Of a DNA stretch of 9,799 nt, positions 1-6,304 are shown in pieces. Under the pieces are notes generated by a model. It ran no database searches and was not told the origin of the DNA. It saw only the letters and a list, made by a program, of their open reading frames with translations. The position numbers and the translations under genes are program-made. Numbering within the stretch: position 1 is the first letter of the stretch; the number at the start of each line of letters is the position of its first letter. The DNA comes from Candidatus Omnitrophota bacterium (GTDB lineage Bacteria > Omnitrophota > 4484-213). The stretch is taken from positions 1 to 9,799 of the forward strand of contig DAOWKH010000054.1 of NCBI GenBank assembly GCA_030639955.1, in the 5' to 3' direction.

Positions 1-3000
1 CAATCTCTGCAAAGGAATCGGGTTTAAGACTTGCTCCCCCGACTAACGCACCATCAATATCAGACATAGCAATAAGCTCGGCAATATTATCGGGCTTAAC
101 GCTTCCGCCATATTGAATGCGCATTTGCGAAGCTACATTTCTCCCAAACATATCACTTAAGACCCCGCGAATAAAACTGTGCATTTCTTCTGCCTGTTCA
201 GGAGTAGCAGTTTTTCCGGTTCCAATTGCCCAAACCGGTTCATAGGCAATTACTACCTTGAGAGCATCTTCTTTGCTCAATCCTTTTAAACTTTTTCTAA
301 GCATATCTTCAACTACCTGCTCTGCCTTACCTGCTTCTCGTTCGCCAAGGCTTTCGCCTGCACAAACAATAGGCATCAAAGCATATTTAGGATTGAGGGC
401 TAACTTAAGTTTTCTGTTTATATCATAATCTGTCTCGCCACTGAGCCCTCCTTTTGGCCCTCTTCTTATTTCAGAATGGCCAAGAATAACATAGGGAACT
501 CCGTAATTTATCAACATTTGGGCTGAAACCTGGCCGGTGCGGGCACCCGTTTCTACATAATCCATATTTTGAGCGGCAATTTTAATTTTGCCCTCGGAAA
601 TCTCCCCATTTACCACCAGTTCTCTTAACGCTTCAGCTACATATCCTAAAGAGAGAAACGGTGGGGCAACTACAACATCTACACCCTCTGCTCCTTTAAT
701 CTCTTTGGCTATATTTTTCAATAGAGCAATTGCTTCTTCTTTGGAGTGCACTGCCATCTTCCAGTTGCCACCGATGATAGGCCGACGACGGCCAATGGCT
801 TGAGCAGCAATCTTCTTTGCCTGCTCAATTGACACCATCCCTCCTGTATTAGCAGGAATTATGTTTGCTAATTTTTCTATCTTTAAAGCATCAAGATTAA
901 ACCTTGCAGCGTTTTCTTCTAACAATTTCTTAATATTCTCAGGGATAATAAGACCCTCCATTAAGGATATTAATTCTACCAGTTGCTCAACTTTACTCCT
1001 CTGCGAACCAAATAAATCAGTGAACGCTGGGTTTATTAATAGATTCTCAACCTTAACAAACTCTATAGCGCGTTGTAATTGGGTATCAGCGCGTTGTATT
1101 TGAGCAGCAGCAACAAGCGGATAAAGCTTTTTATCCATCGCTCCAAAAGCCCTCTTAAACTCCTTGGCAAGCACCTTGGCGATGTCTTTTTCACCAGAGC
1201 TGTCTTTTATTTTTCCTTTTTTAACACCCCAGGCATATGTTCTTTTCAAAAACTCTCTGAATAAACTGTCATCTTCTTTTATTTCTGCTTTACTCGGATC
1301 ACTCTTTATTTCTTTAGCTATCTGCTTCATTTTCTCTCTTGCGTCTTCATGAAGCCCGCTTACCAATGCCTCTTTATCAGCTTCAATTCTCTCACTTAAT
1401 ACCACGCCTCGCAGACCATCATCTACGAGAGATAAGACATTCAACATAATCTGCTGATAGTTTGTAGCTACATTGAACTTGATTACTCCTGCTCTAAATA
1501 TTTCAGCAAGCTCGTCCATATCACTTCCAGAGGTGCCGTGTTGAGCAATAGAAGCACCAAATTTTTCTGCTTCTCCTTGTAGTTCTTTTGTTAAATAGGG
1601 ACTAATTTTACCTACCTGAGATACAGGAGTAAGCGTTTCAAGGTCAAACTCTGTGCCGTGTCCCGAACCATTATTAGTGGCAATAGTGTCAGTAGATAAA
1701 CCCTGAGATTCAAGATGCGCACCCATTACCCTCACTGCCATAGGATGAGTCATCTTTGCCTCCATCTTTCCCCCGCGTCTGGGATTAGGAGCCTTTCTGT
1801 CAACATGCCCCACTTCTACTTCTATGCCAAAATGGTCTATAAGCTCTGGTTTATATTTCTTTAATAATTCCTCTATTTGCACAAGCTGCTCAGCTGTTTC
1901 CATTGCATTGCATGTCGGAAGGAGTAAACATCTTTTGTTTTCGCTCATACTCTGGTAGATACGTTCTCCTTTCTCTCCCATCCAAGGTCCTATGGATACT
2001 TGAGCTACATCCTCCATAATCTCATCGTAGGCATCAATAACCTTTGCTACATCAAAATTAGCATTTCTTGCTTCTTTTGACAGCACTCCAAAAGCATCCT
2101 CTATCTCCTTCATCTTTGTTGCGATTTCCTCTTTCGGTCTTTCGCGCCTGGTCATATCAGATGCTATTTTCAGCGTTATTATATTTAAAATTGCTTTTGT
2201 TCCGTGTGTCTCAGGGTCTAATTTTAAGAACTCAACACCCCACTCAAGCGGCAAAGCAAATTCCTTTTCCAGACGAACAACAATCTTCTGTTCAGGGGTT
2301 CCATAATTTGAATAATAATCCAAAACTGCATCAGCGGCTACCTCGTCAAAGATAGTTGAGGCATCTATGGCTATAGAGGTAAAACCGGCTCTGATAAGAC
2401 GCTCATTGACATCTGTTATAGCTTTGCGTTCACTCTCGGCGTTTTCTCGTAATTTTTTCTTAACACTTTTAAGTATAGATATATCAATTTCATCAATATC
2501 TATATCCTTGTTGAATGTACCTTTGCCGTGAACCTTCTCATACTCTTCTTTTAGAATTGCCTTCTGGTCAAAAAGCTTTTCCGTATATTGTATATGGTCA
2601 GCATGAATAACTATAGGAATCTTAGCACCTGTATTTTTAACCGCTTCTCTTATGTAAGCTACTGCTTGGTTTTCATCTAAGGCATAACCAAGTTGCGAAC
2701 GGGCAACCTCGGGCATAAAAGCGGCATTTAGTTCCATTGCTGCTCTAAGGTGGCCTTTTATTTGGTTTGCACTTACAATATTAACGGCAATCAAAGCTGC
2801 ATTGTTTTTCTTTAGGGCTTGGAACATATCATGACCGGGGGTAAATTCATACTCGCCTAAAGGAACTATTTCAGCTGTACCGGCTGCGTTCACAGCTTCT
2901 AAATAAGCTATGTCGCGGGCTTCAATAAGATATGTTATAGCTTCTTGAACTTCAGCAAGATTATGTCTAACATCGGCAGCGGTAAGAATTTCTCCTTTAC

Positions 3001-4456
3001 TGGCTAACATCAATTTCTCACCAGCAAAAACCTTGTCCTCAAACCAGGCACAGGGTTTTCCATTTATCTTACCGACGCGAAGAACGGTTACCTTGAAAGA
3101 ACCGTCAGGTAATTCTTCTGCACCCTTTACTCTAAATACACCATTATGGGTAATAAAAGAGAAACTTCCCTCTACATCACCCTTTACATCTTCTTGGGTA
3201 AAGAGTTTTTTTCCGCTAAGAATGGCTTCAGCGTCATCAGGTCTTAGCTCGCGAATACTCTTTTTTTCTTCCTTAGTAAAACCATATCTGTTTTTTAAAG
3301 ATGTTGCACCCTTGCCGTCGGGTGTCTTTTTTGAGTCCTCGTGCAGATAGGACTTAGTGCAAATCCTCATACTTGTCAATGCCCCTTCATCCTTAAAAAG
3401 ACCGGCTACGGCAAGATTAAGAAATGCCTCAGGCGCACCACCTGTAGTCATAACTACCTTATGCTTTCCTTGTTTTCTGCCGAATGTTGCCAAAAGTCCA
3501 TGAGCCACTGTTCCATCTTTTATAACTGTAATCTCCAGACCGGGATTTTTTTTCTTCAATTCAGTCAATGCGGCTAATCTCTCGGATTCCCTTCCTCTAT
3601 CCAATAATACTACTTCTAAATCTCCTATACCTATATTGTTTGCCTTGGCTATTCTAGTTAAATATCCTCTTATTATTATCTTGGGAAAACTTGCGGTTTG
3701 GTCTGGATCTAAAGGGTTGTCTATAAACTCCTGTTTTTTTTCCTTTGGGACAGTTGTAGTGATTGAATCCACATAGTAATCAGGAGAGTTACCAAGCGAC
3801 TCTACACCAGCACCTGTTACAATAACACTTGTCGCCCCTGATTCAGAGTCCTTTAATTCCTCTAAGGACTTTCCGCCCACATTGGTAACAAAAACATTGG
3901 TTCCCTCAATTACATCCATAATAGCATCTTCTACTCCTTTCCTACCTTTTGGGTTCACTACCTCGTTAGATTTAAAACTTTCTGCAACCTCATCCCTGCC
4001 AAATCCTTCACTTACGCGCACTCGCATAACAACATCCTCTGCTTCTACGGCTTGCTCATAAATTCTTTTTGCCGCACCGTCTGCTTCATCCTTTATCTCT
4101 GATATCTGCTTTTTCTCAGCAGGGATTTTTTTATCTAACCCTAATGCCGCACCGCGTAACCCCATTCGGGTTAAGGTGACTGCTGTCAGACCAGTGGCTA
4201 AGGTAGCTATGTTGTCGGGGATAATTTCGGTTGGCTCGTAGCCTATTTTGAATTGTGTGCTCTTTCTAAGGCCTGTATATTCTTCAATCCATTTGGGTAT
4301 TTCTATACCCCTTTTACCGTCAACCTCTACATTTCTATCAAGTACACTCGGTTGTACCAATCTCCTCATCCCATAAGCTGGATAAGGGACACTATTCAAT
4401 AAAAAGGCAACCGCTATTGCTACTGACCAAAATCTTTTTCCGTGCATTTTTCTCAT
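1..4456 (-). CDS. glpX-fba-tpiA: Secreted/anchored tri-enzyme fusion: signal peptide, GlpX-type fructose-1,6-bisphosphatase, class II FBP aldolase, triosephosphate isomerase (3' end outside window)
   Basis: One uninterrupted frame of 1485 codons, open at the left edge. ATG at 4456 follows TGAGGAGG with a 6-nt spacer. Residues 1-29 form a signal peptide (K/R-rich start, core FWSVAIAVAFLL, possible cleavage after AYG). About 85-475 is class II fructose-1,6-bisphosphatase: ADGAA (D126), SEG (E150), D181-V-I-E184-G-T, GGAPEA (339-344) and DVKGD (from 423) match GlpX metal and substrate motifs. About 500-1070 is class II aldolase: HADH (618-621, catalytic D620, Zn ligand H621), GFTSIAIDAS (691-700), IEVEVG (E881), NNGSGHG (H933), QHGTSG (H973) and KFNVATN (N995). 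A helical linker leads to triosephosphate isomerase from about 1226: GGNWKM (N1231, K1233), GHSE (H1327), YEPVWAIGTGK (E1406), and near the edge YGGSVKPDNI and DIDGALVGGASL. Only a few TPI residues should lie beyond the edge unless another domain follows. Domain identities are secure; export and activity are inferred. Confidence 0.93.
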   Translation of the reverse strand, partial: MRKMHGKRFWSVAIAVAFLLNSVPYPAYGMRRLVQPSVLDRNVEVDGKRGIEIPKWIEEYTGLRKSTQFKIGYEPTEIIPDNIATLATGLTAVTLTRMGLRGAALGLDKKIPAEKKQISEIKDEADGAAKRIYEQAVEAEDVVMRVRVSEGFGRDEVAESFKSNEVVNPKGRKGVEDAIMDVIEGTNVFVTNVGGKSLEELKDSESGATSVIVTGAGVESLGNSPDYYVDSITTTVPKEKKQEFIDNPLDPDQTASFPKIIIRGYLTRIAKANNIGIGDLEVVLLDRGRESERLAALTELKKKNPGLEITVIKDGTVAHGLLATFGRKQGKHKVVMTTGGAPEAFLNLAVAGLFKDEGALTSMRICTKSYLHEDSKKTPDGKGATSLKNRYGFTKEEKKSIRELRPDDAEAILSGKKLFTQEDVKGDVEGSFSFITHNGVFRVKGAEELPDGSFKVTVLRVGKINGKPCAWFEDKVFAGEKLMLASKGEILTAADVRHNLAEVQEAITYLIEARDIAYLEAVNAAGTAEIVPLGEYEFTPGHDMFQALKKNNAALIAVNIVSANQIKGHLRAAMELNAAFMPEVARSQLGYALDENQAVAYIREAVKNTGAKIPIVIHADHIQYTEKLFDQKAILKEEYEKVHGKGTFNKDIDIDEIDISILKSVKKKLRENAESERKAITDVNERLIRAGFTSIAIDASTIFDEVAADAVLDYYSNYGTPEQKIVVRLEKEFALPLEWGVEFLKLDPETHGTKAILNIITLKIASDMTRRERPKEEIATKMKEIEDAFGVLSKEARNANFDVAKVIDAYDEIMEDVAQVSIGPWMGEKGERIYQSMSENKRCLLLPTCNAMETAEQLVQIEELLKKYKPELIDHFGIEVEVGHVDRKAPNPRRGGKMEAKMTHPMAVRVMGAHLESQGLSTDTIATNNGSGHGTEFDLETLTPVSQVGKISPYLTKELQGEAEKFGASIAQHGTSGSDMDELAEIFRAGVIKFNVATNYQQIMLNVLSLVDDGLRGVVLSERIEADKEALVSGLHEDAREKMKQIAKEIKSDPSKAEIKEDDSLFREFLKRTYAWGVKKGKIKDSSGEKDIAKVLAKEFKRAFGAMDKKLYPLVAAAQIQRADTQLQRAIEFVKVENLLINPAFTDLFGSQRSKVEQLVELISLMEGLIIPENIKKLLEENAARFNLDALKIEKLANIIPANTGGMVSIEQAKKIAAQAIGRRRPIIGGNWKMAVHSKEEAIALLKNIAKEIKGAEGVDVVVAPPFLSLGYVAEALRELVVNGEISEGKIKIAAQNMDYVETGARTGQVSAQMLINYGVPYVILGHSEIRRGPKGGLSGETDYDINRKLKLALNPKYALMPIVCAGESLGEREAGKAEQVVEDMLRKSLKGLSKEDALKVVIAYEPVWAIGTGKTATPEQAEEMHSFIRGVLSDMFGRNVASQMRIQYGGSVKPDNIAELIAMSDIDGALVGGASLKPDSFAEI
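833..845 (-). promoter_or_regulatory. Possible internal ribosome binding site ahead of the TPI domain
   Basis: On the minus strand AGGAGGG (845-839) is followed at once by ATG (838-836) and GTG (835-833), in frame with the fusion at residues 1207-1208, about 20 residues before the TPI domain. Spacing is 0 nt to the ATG and 4 nt after AGGAGG to the GTG, which is short. It could let ribosomes start a free TPI without the signal peptide. It may equally be chance use of the codons for T-G-G-M. Confidence 0.3.
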
Positions 4457-4462
4457 TTTAAT

Positions 4463-4469
4463 CCTCCTC
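4463..4469 (-). promoter_or_regulatory. Strong ribosome binding site of the fusion gene
   Basis: GAGGAGG on the minus strand, 6 nt ahead of ATG 4456. It fixes the start at the first ATG rather than the second ATG three codons later, and so includes the whole signal peptide. Confidence 0.85.
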
Positions 4470-4476
4470 AATGAGA

Positions 4477-4581
4477 CCATCCGCCTGAGGCGGATATGGT
4501 CGAATTCTTGCCTGCCGTCAGGCAGGGATCCCGCCTTTCCTTACTCGCCGCAGGCGAGAGCCTGAGCGAAGCGAAGGATAG
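4477..4581. repeat. Cluster of GC-rich palindromes in the leader of the fusion gene
   Basis: Three near-perfect inverted repeats stand in a row: ATCCGCC-TGA-GGCGGAT (4479-4495), CCTGCC-GTCA-GGCAGG (4511-4526) and CTCGCC-GCA-GGCGAG (4544-4558). They are followed by AGCCTGAGCGAAGCGAAGGA. They are much richer in G+C than the flanking DNA and look like a mosaic of dispersed palindromic units (REP/BIME-like). In the mRNA they would form three hairpins starting about 20 nt upstream of the start codon. No T-run follows any of them, so they are not typical intrinsic terminators in either direction. Confidence 0.75.
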
Positions 4582-4682
4582 TCTTTTATTTGCCCTTTCC
4601 ATTTATCGCAGAGAATTTTAGAGCAGTTTATGAGACGGGATATATACATTATTATAAATTCGTTCATTTTCACTTGAAAAAA

Positions 4683-4711
4683 ATTTTACCACATTTTGAA
4701 TTCTTTGTCAA
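4683..4711 (-). promoter_or_regulatory. Sigma-70-type promoter for the fusion gene
   Basis: On the minus strand TTGACA (4711-4706), a 17-nt spacer and TAAAAT (4688-4683): a perfect -35, optimal spacing and five of six -10 bases. Transcription would begin near 4675, giving a 5' leader of about 220 nt that contains the palindrome cluster. It is the only consensus-like promoter I see in the 356-bp gap between the fusion and the phosphoesterase gene. The AT-rich stretch 4582-4680 between promoter and palindromes shows nothing else I recognise. Confidence 0.75.
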
Positions 4712-4781
4712 GTATTTTTTTATTCCTTCTTAAAGAACTTTAAAAAGCCAGAGAAACAAAACATTTCTCACTCCCCTTGGT

Positions 4782-4814
4782 AATCTGTGTAATCTTTTAG
4801 AAATCGCTGTAATC
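4782..4814. repeat. Pair of 13-bp GATTACA-type repeats, 20-bp period
   Basis: AATCTGTGTAATC (4782-4794) and AATCGCTGTAATC (4802-4814) are separated by 7 AT-rich bases, so the unit repeats every 20 bp. The second copy reaches into the stop codon of the phosphoesterase gene. The same two 13-mers occur, in either orientation, at 6272-6304 and 7083-7164. Confidence 0.85.
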
Positions 4815-5292
4815 AAGTATCGGATTGAAAATCCGATACTTTAAAAAACAACCAATTCTTATCCTCGGTTAATTTGGGCTTCAATCTCAATAAACAATAA
4901 TTGCCTTTCAATCTATTCCCCTTTAACTCAAAGATTATCTTTTGAGAACCCCACTCTTGCAAAACATAAGTTCCCTTATCCCAAATCTCCACTTTGCCGG
5001 CGCCGTATAACCCCTGGGGAATCTCTCCCTCAAAATCTGCGTAATCTAAGGGATGGTCTTCCACCCGGATTGCCAGACGCTTAATATTCGGCTCTATGGG
5101 CGGTTCCTTGGGAATAGCCCAACTCTTCAAAACGCCGTCTTTTTCCAGACGAAAGTCATAATGCAAATGAGTCGCCTGGTGCCTCTGGATAACAAATATC
5201 GCTTCCTTCCCGGCTTTGTGCCTCTTGCTCGTCTTTGGCTCAGGCGATTTGCTAAAATTGCGTTTCTTAAAATACTTGCTTAATTTCTCCAT
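4813..5292 (-). CDS. Stand-alone LigD-type DNA 3'-phosphoesterase (PE domain) protein
   Basis: About 159 aa, the size of the PE module alone, with no ligase or polymerase domain attached. In LigD this Mn-dependent module removes 3'-phosphates and terminal ribonucleotides so that broken ends can be joined. Counting from the longer GTG start, the metal and phosphate ligands sit with family spacing: H43, H49, D51, R53, H85 and Y89 (motifs QRHQATHLHYDFRLE and VEDHPLDYADFEGEIPQGLYGAGKVEIWD), matching H42/H48/D50/R52/H84/Y88 of the Pseudomonas LigD domain. The N-terminus is basic, as expected for a DNA-binding tail. Start: ATG 5292 is preferred; an in-frame GTG at 5307 lies inside a palindrome, and neither has a clear ribosome binding site. 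The last residues are encoded by a hairpin repeat. It follows the DEDDh exonuclease gene by 38 nt in the same direction, so the two are probably co-transcribed. Confidence 0.9.
   Translation of the reverse strand: MEKLSKYFKKRNFSKSPEPKTSKRHKAGKEAIFVIQRHQATHLHYDFRLEKDGVLKSWAIPKEPPIEPNIKRLAIRVEDHPLDYADFEGEIPQGLYGAGKVEIWDKGTYVLQEWGSQKIIFELKGNRLKGNYCLLRLKPKLTEDKNWLFFKVSDFQSDT
4815..4841. repeat. Perfect 12-bp hairpin at the 3' end of the phosphoesterase gene
   Basis: AAGTATCGGATT (4815-4826), loop GAA, AATCCGATACTT (4830-4841). The hairpin encodes nearly all of the C-terminal tail VSDFQSDT. There is no T-run on the minus strand after it, so it is not a classic terminator, although it could block 3' exonucleases. 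Confidence 0.8.
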
Positions 5293-5297
5293 CACCG

Positions 5298-5324
5298 CCA
5301 CTTCCACCCCGGGGGTGGAAGTGG
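5298..5324. repeat. 13-bp near-perfect palindrome between exonuclease and phosphoesterase genes
   Basis: CCACTTCCACCCC (5298-5310), one unpaired G, then GGGGTGGAAGTGG (5312-5324). It fills most of the gap between the two genes. A second short inverted repeat, ACCTAC (5329-5334) with GTAGGT (5344-5349), follows and covers the exonuclease stop codon. With a 1-nt centre it is more likely a DNA palindrome or insertion remnant than a terminator; there is no T-run. Confidence 0.75.
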
Positions 5325-5330
5325 GTACAC

Positions 5331-5900
5331 CTACGAAGTGTAAGTAGGTAGAATTTCACTTAGAGGGTCTATCCCCTTTTTCTCAAAATCCTGCATAAAC
5401 CTCTGAAAAATCCTCTGCGTTGTCTGCACATCGCCCATTGCCCGATGTTCCTGCTCGTAGTCAATCTCAATACCTAAGTGGCGGGCAATATTCCCCAAGC
5501 TATTACTCCAGAAGTCAAAATAGCGGCGGGCAAGGGATAGCGTATCTACTATCGGGCAGGAGGGAAAAGGAAGATTAAGAACATTAAGTTCGGCTCTCAG
5601 AAATCCTATATCAAAGAAAGCATTATGGCAAACAATAACTGTCCCCTTCAACTTCTTTAATATGTCCTCGGCAATTTGGCTAAACTTTGGTTTGCCTTTT
5701 AGCATCTGGGGAGTTATTTTGTTCACGGCATAAGCTCCCTCTGAAATCGGACGTCCGGGGTCAATAAGGGTGTGAAAAGAAGAGACATTTTGACCATTGC
5801 GGCTTTTTAGAATGGCGAGCTCGCAAATTTTGTCTCCACTATAATGCTCAAGCCCGGTTGTCTCTACATCAAAAAAGGCGAAAGTAATATCTTTTATCAT
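5331..5900 (-). CDS. DnaQ-like DEDDh 3'-5' exonuclease
   Basis: About 189 aa from ATG 5900. All three motifs of the RNase T/DnaQ family are present: Exo I FDVETTGLE (D11, E13), Exo II CHNAFFDIGFL (D97) and Exo III-epsilon HRAMGDVQTT (H152, D157), which makes it the DEDDh type. It resembles the proofreading subunit epsilon or the exonuclease domain of PolC but lacks a polymerase-binding extension, so a role in DNA or RNA end trimming is likely; the substrate cannot be told. The frame stays open up to ATG 5984, but that extension overlaps the HIT gene and reads as low-complexity Arg/Gly/Cys sequence, and the family's conserved start is right at MIKDITFAFFDVE. ATG 5900 is 10 nt after the HIT stop, suggesting translational coupling. 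The C-terminal LPTYTS is encoded by a short inverted repeat. Confidence 0.9.
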   Translation of the reverse strand: MIKDITFAFFDVETTGLEHYSGDKICELAILKSRNGQNVSSFHTLIDPGRPISEGAYAVNKITPQMLKGKPKFSQIAEDILKKLKGTVIVCHNAFFDIGFLRAELNVLNLPFPSCPIVDTLSLARRYFDFWSNSLGNIARHLGIEIDYEQEHRAMGDVQTTQRIFQRFMQDFEKKGIDPLSEILPTYTS

Positions 5901-5910
5901 CTGTTTTCTG

Positions 5911-6252
5911 TTACCCCGGCGGCCAGCCCATCTTCCTTCCCCCCAACAGATGAAGGTGGATATGCAAGACCGCCTGGCCGGCATCTCTGTTATTATTCAG
6001 CACCAAACGATAACCACTCTCGGCTATCCCCTTTTCTTGGGCGAGCTTTTTAGCAGTAAAAATAAGTTCGCAAACAATATCTTTATCTGATTCTTTCAAG
6101 TTAGAAACTTTGTCAATATGTTTTTTGGGAACGATAAGGATATGCACTGGCGCCTGCGGGCTGATGTCGTTAAAAGCCAAAACCTTATCGTCTTCATAGA
6201 CAATATCGGCGGGAATCTGCCTTGCTATTATTTTACAGAAAAGACAATCCAT
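5911..6252 (-). CDS. HIT family protein (HINT/PKCI-like nucleotide hydrolase)
   Basis: 113 aa, full length for a bacterial HINT protein. The signature HIHLHLL (H97, H99, H101) is the histidine triad; the N-terminal MDCLFCKII with C3 and C6, DISPQAPVHILIVPKKH and the GYRLVLNNNRDAGQ strand are all typical. The family hydrolyses nucleoside phosphoramidates and aminoacyl-adenylates in the cytosol, using the middle histidine as nucleophile. The start ATG has GAAGG about 5 nt upstream, within a small GGTACC-type inverted repeat. It sits 36 nt after the MBL-fold gene and 10 nt before the exonuclease start, so it belongs to the same transcription unit. Identification is secure; the physiological substrate is not known. 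Confidence 0.95.
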   Translation of the reverse strand: MDCLFCKIIARQIPADIVYEDDKVLAFNDISPQAPVHILIVPKKHIDKVSNLKESDKDIVCELIFTAKKLAQEKGIAESGYRLVLNNNRDAGQAVLHIHLHLLGGRKMGWPPG

Positions 6253-6271
6253 GGGTACCTTCGGTACACCT

Positions 6272-6304
6272 GATTACACAGATTAAATTCAGATTACACA
6301 GATT
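6272..6304. repeat. Pair of 13-bp GATTACACAGATT repeats, 20-bp period
   Basis: GATTACACAGATT occurs at 6272-6284 and again at 6292-6304 with a 7-bp AT-rich spacer. The second copy encodes the last residues of the MBL-fold protein (KICV-I), and its TGA stop lies in the spacer, so the gene's 3' end is made of repeat sequence. Confidence 0.88.

Noticed and set aside
588..3577. Several plus-strand open frames of 60-105 codons opposite the fusion gene
   Set aside because: They are antisense to clearly recognisable enzyme domains, have no family resemblance and overlap each other, so they are mirror frames of the real gene.
1..4456. Frameshift or separate adjacent genes rather than one fusion
   Set aside because: The minus-strand frame was followed codon by codon in most of the TPI and the aldolase C-terminal half, and spot-checked at all domain boundaries; it stays in one phase without a stop.
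1..4456. Archaeal-type bifunctional FBP aldolase/phosphatase
   Set aside because: That enzyme is a single ~360-residue domain. Here the phosphatase is GlpX-like and the aldolase has the class II HADH zinc motif, in separate domains.
4815..4841. Intrinsic terminator of the phosphoesterase operon
   Set aside because: The hairpin is perfect, but no T-run follows on the minus strand and it lies before the stop codon within coding sequence.
5901..5984. 28-residue N-terminal extension of the DEDDh exonuclease
   Set aside because: It overlaps the HIT coding region out of frame, is rich in Arg, Gly and Cys, and precedes the normal family start at MIKDITFAFFDVE.
5844..6053. Plus-strand open frame opposite the HIT and exonuclease genes
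   Set aside because: It lies across two well-identified genes on the other strand and its translation is low-complexity without any motif.
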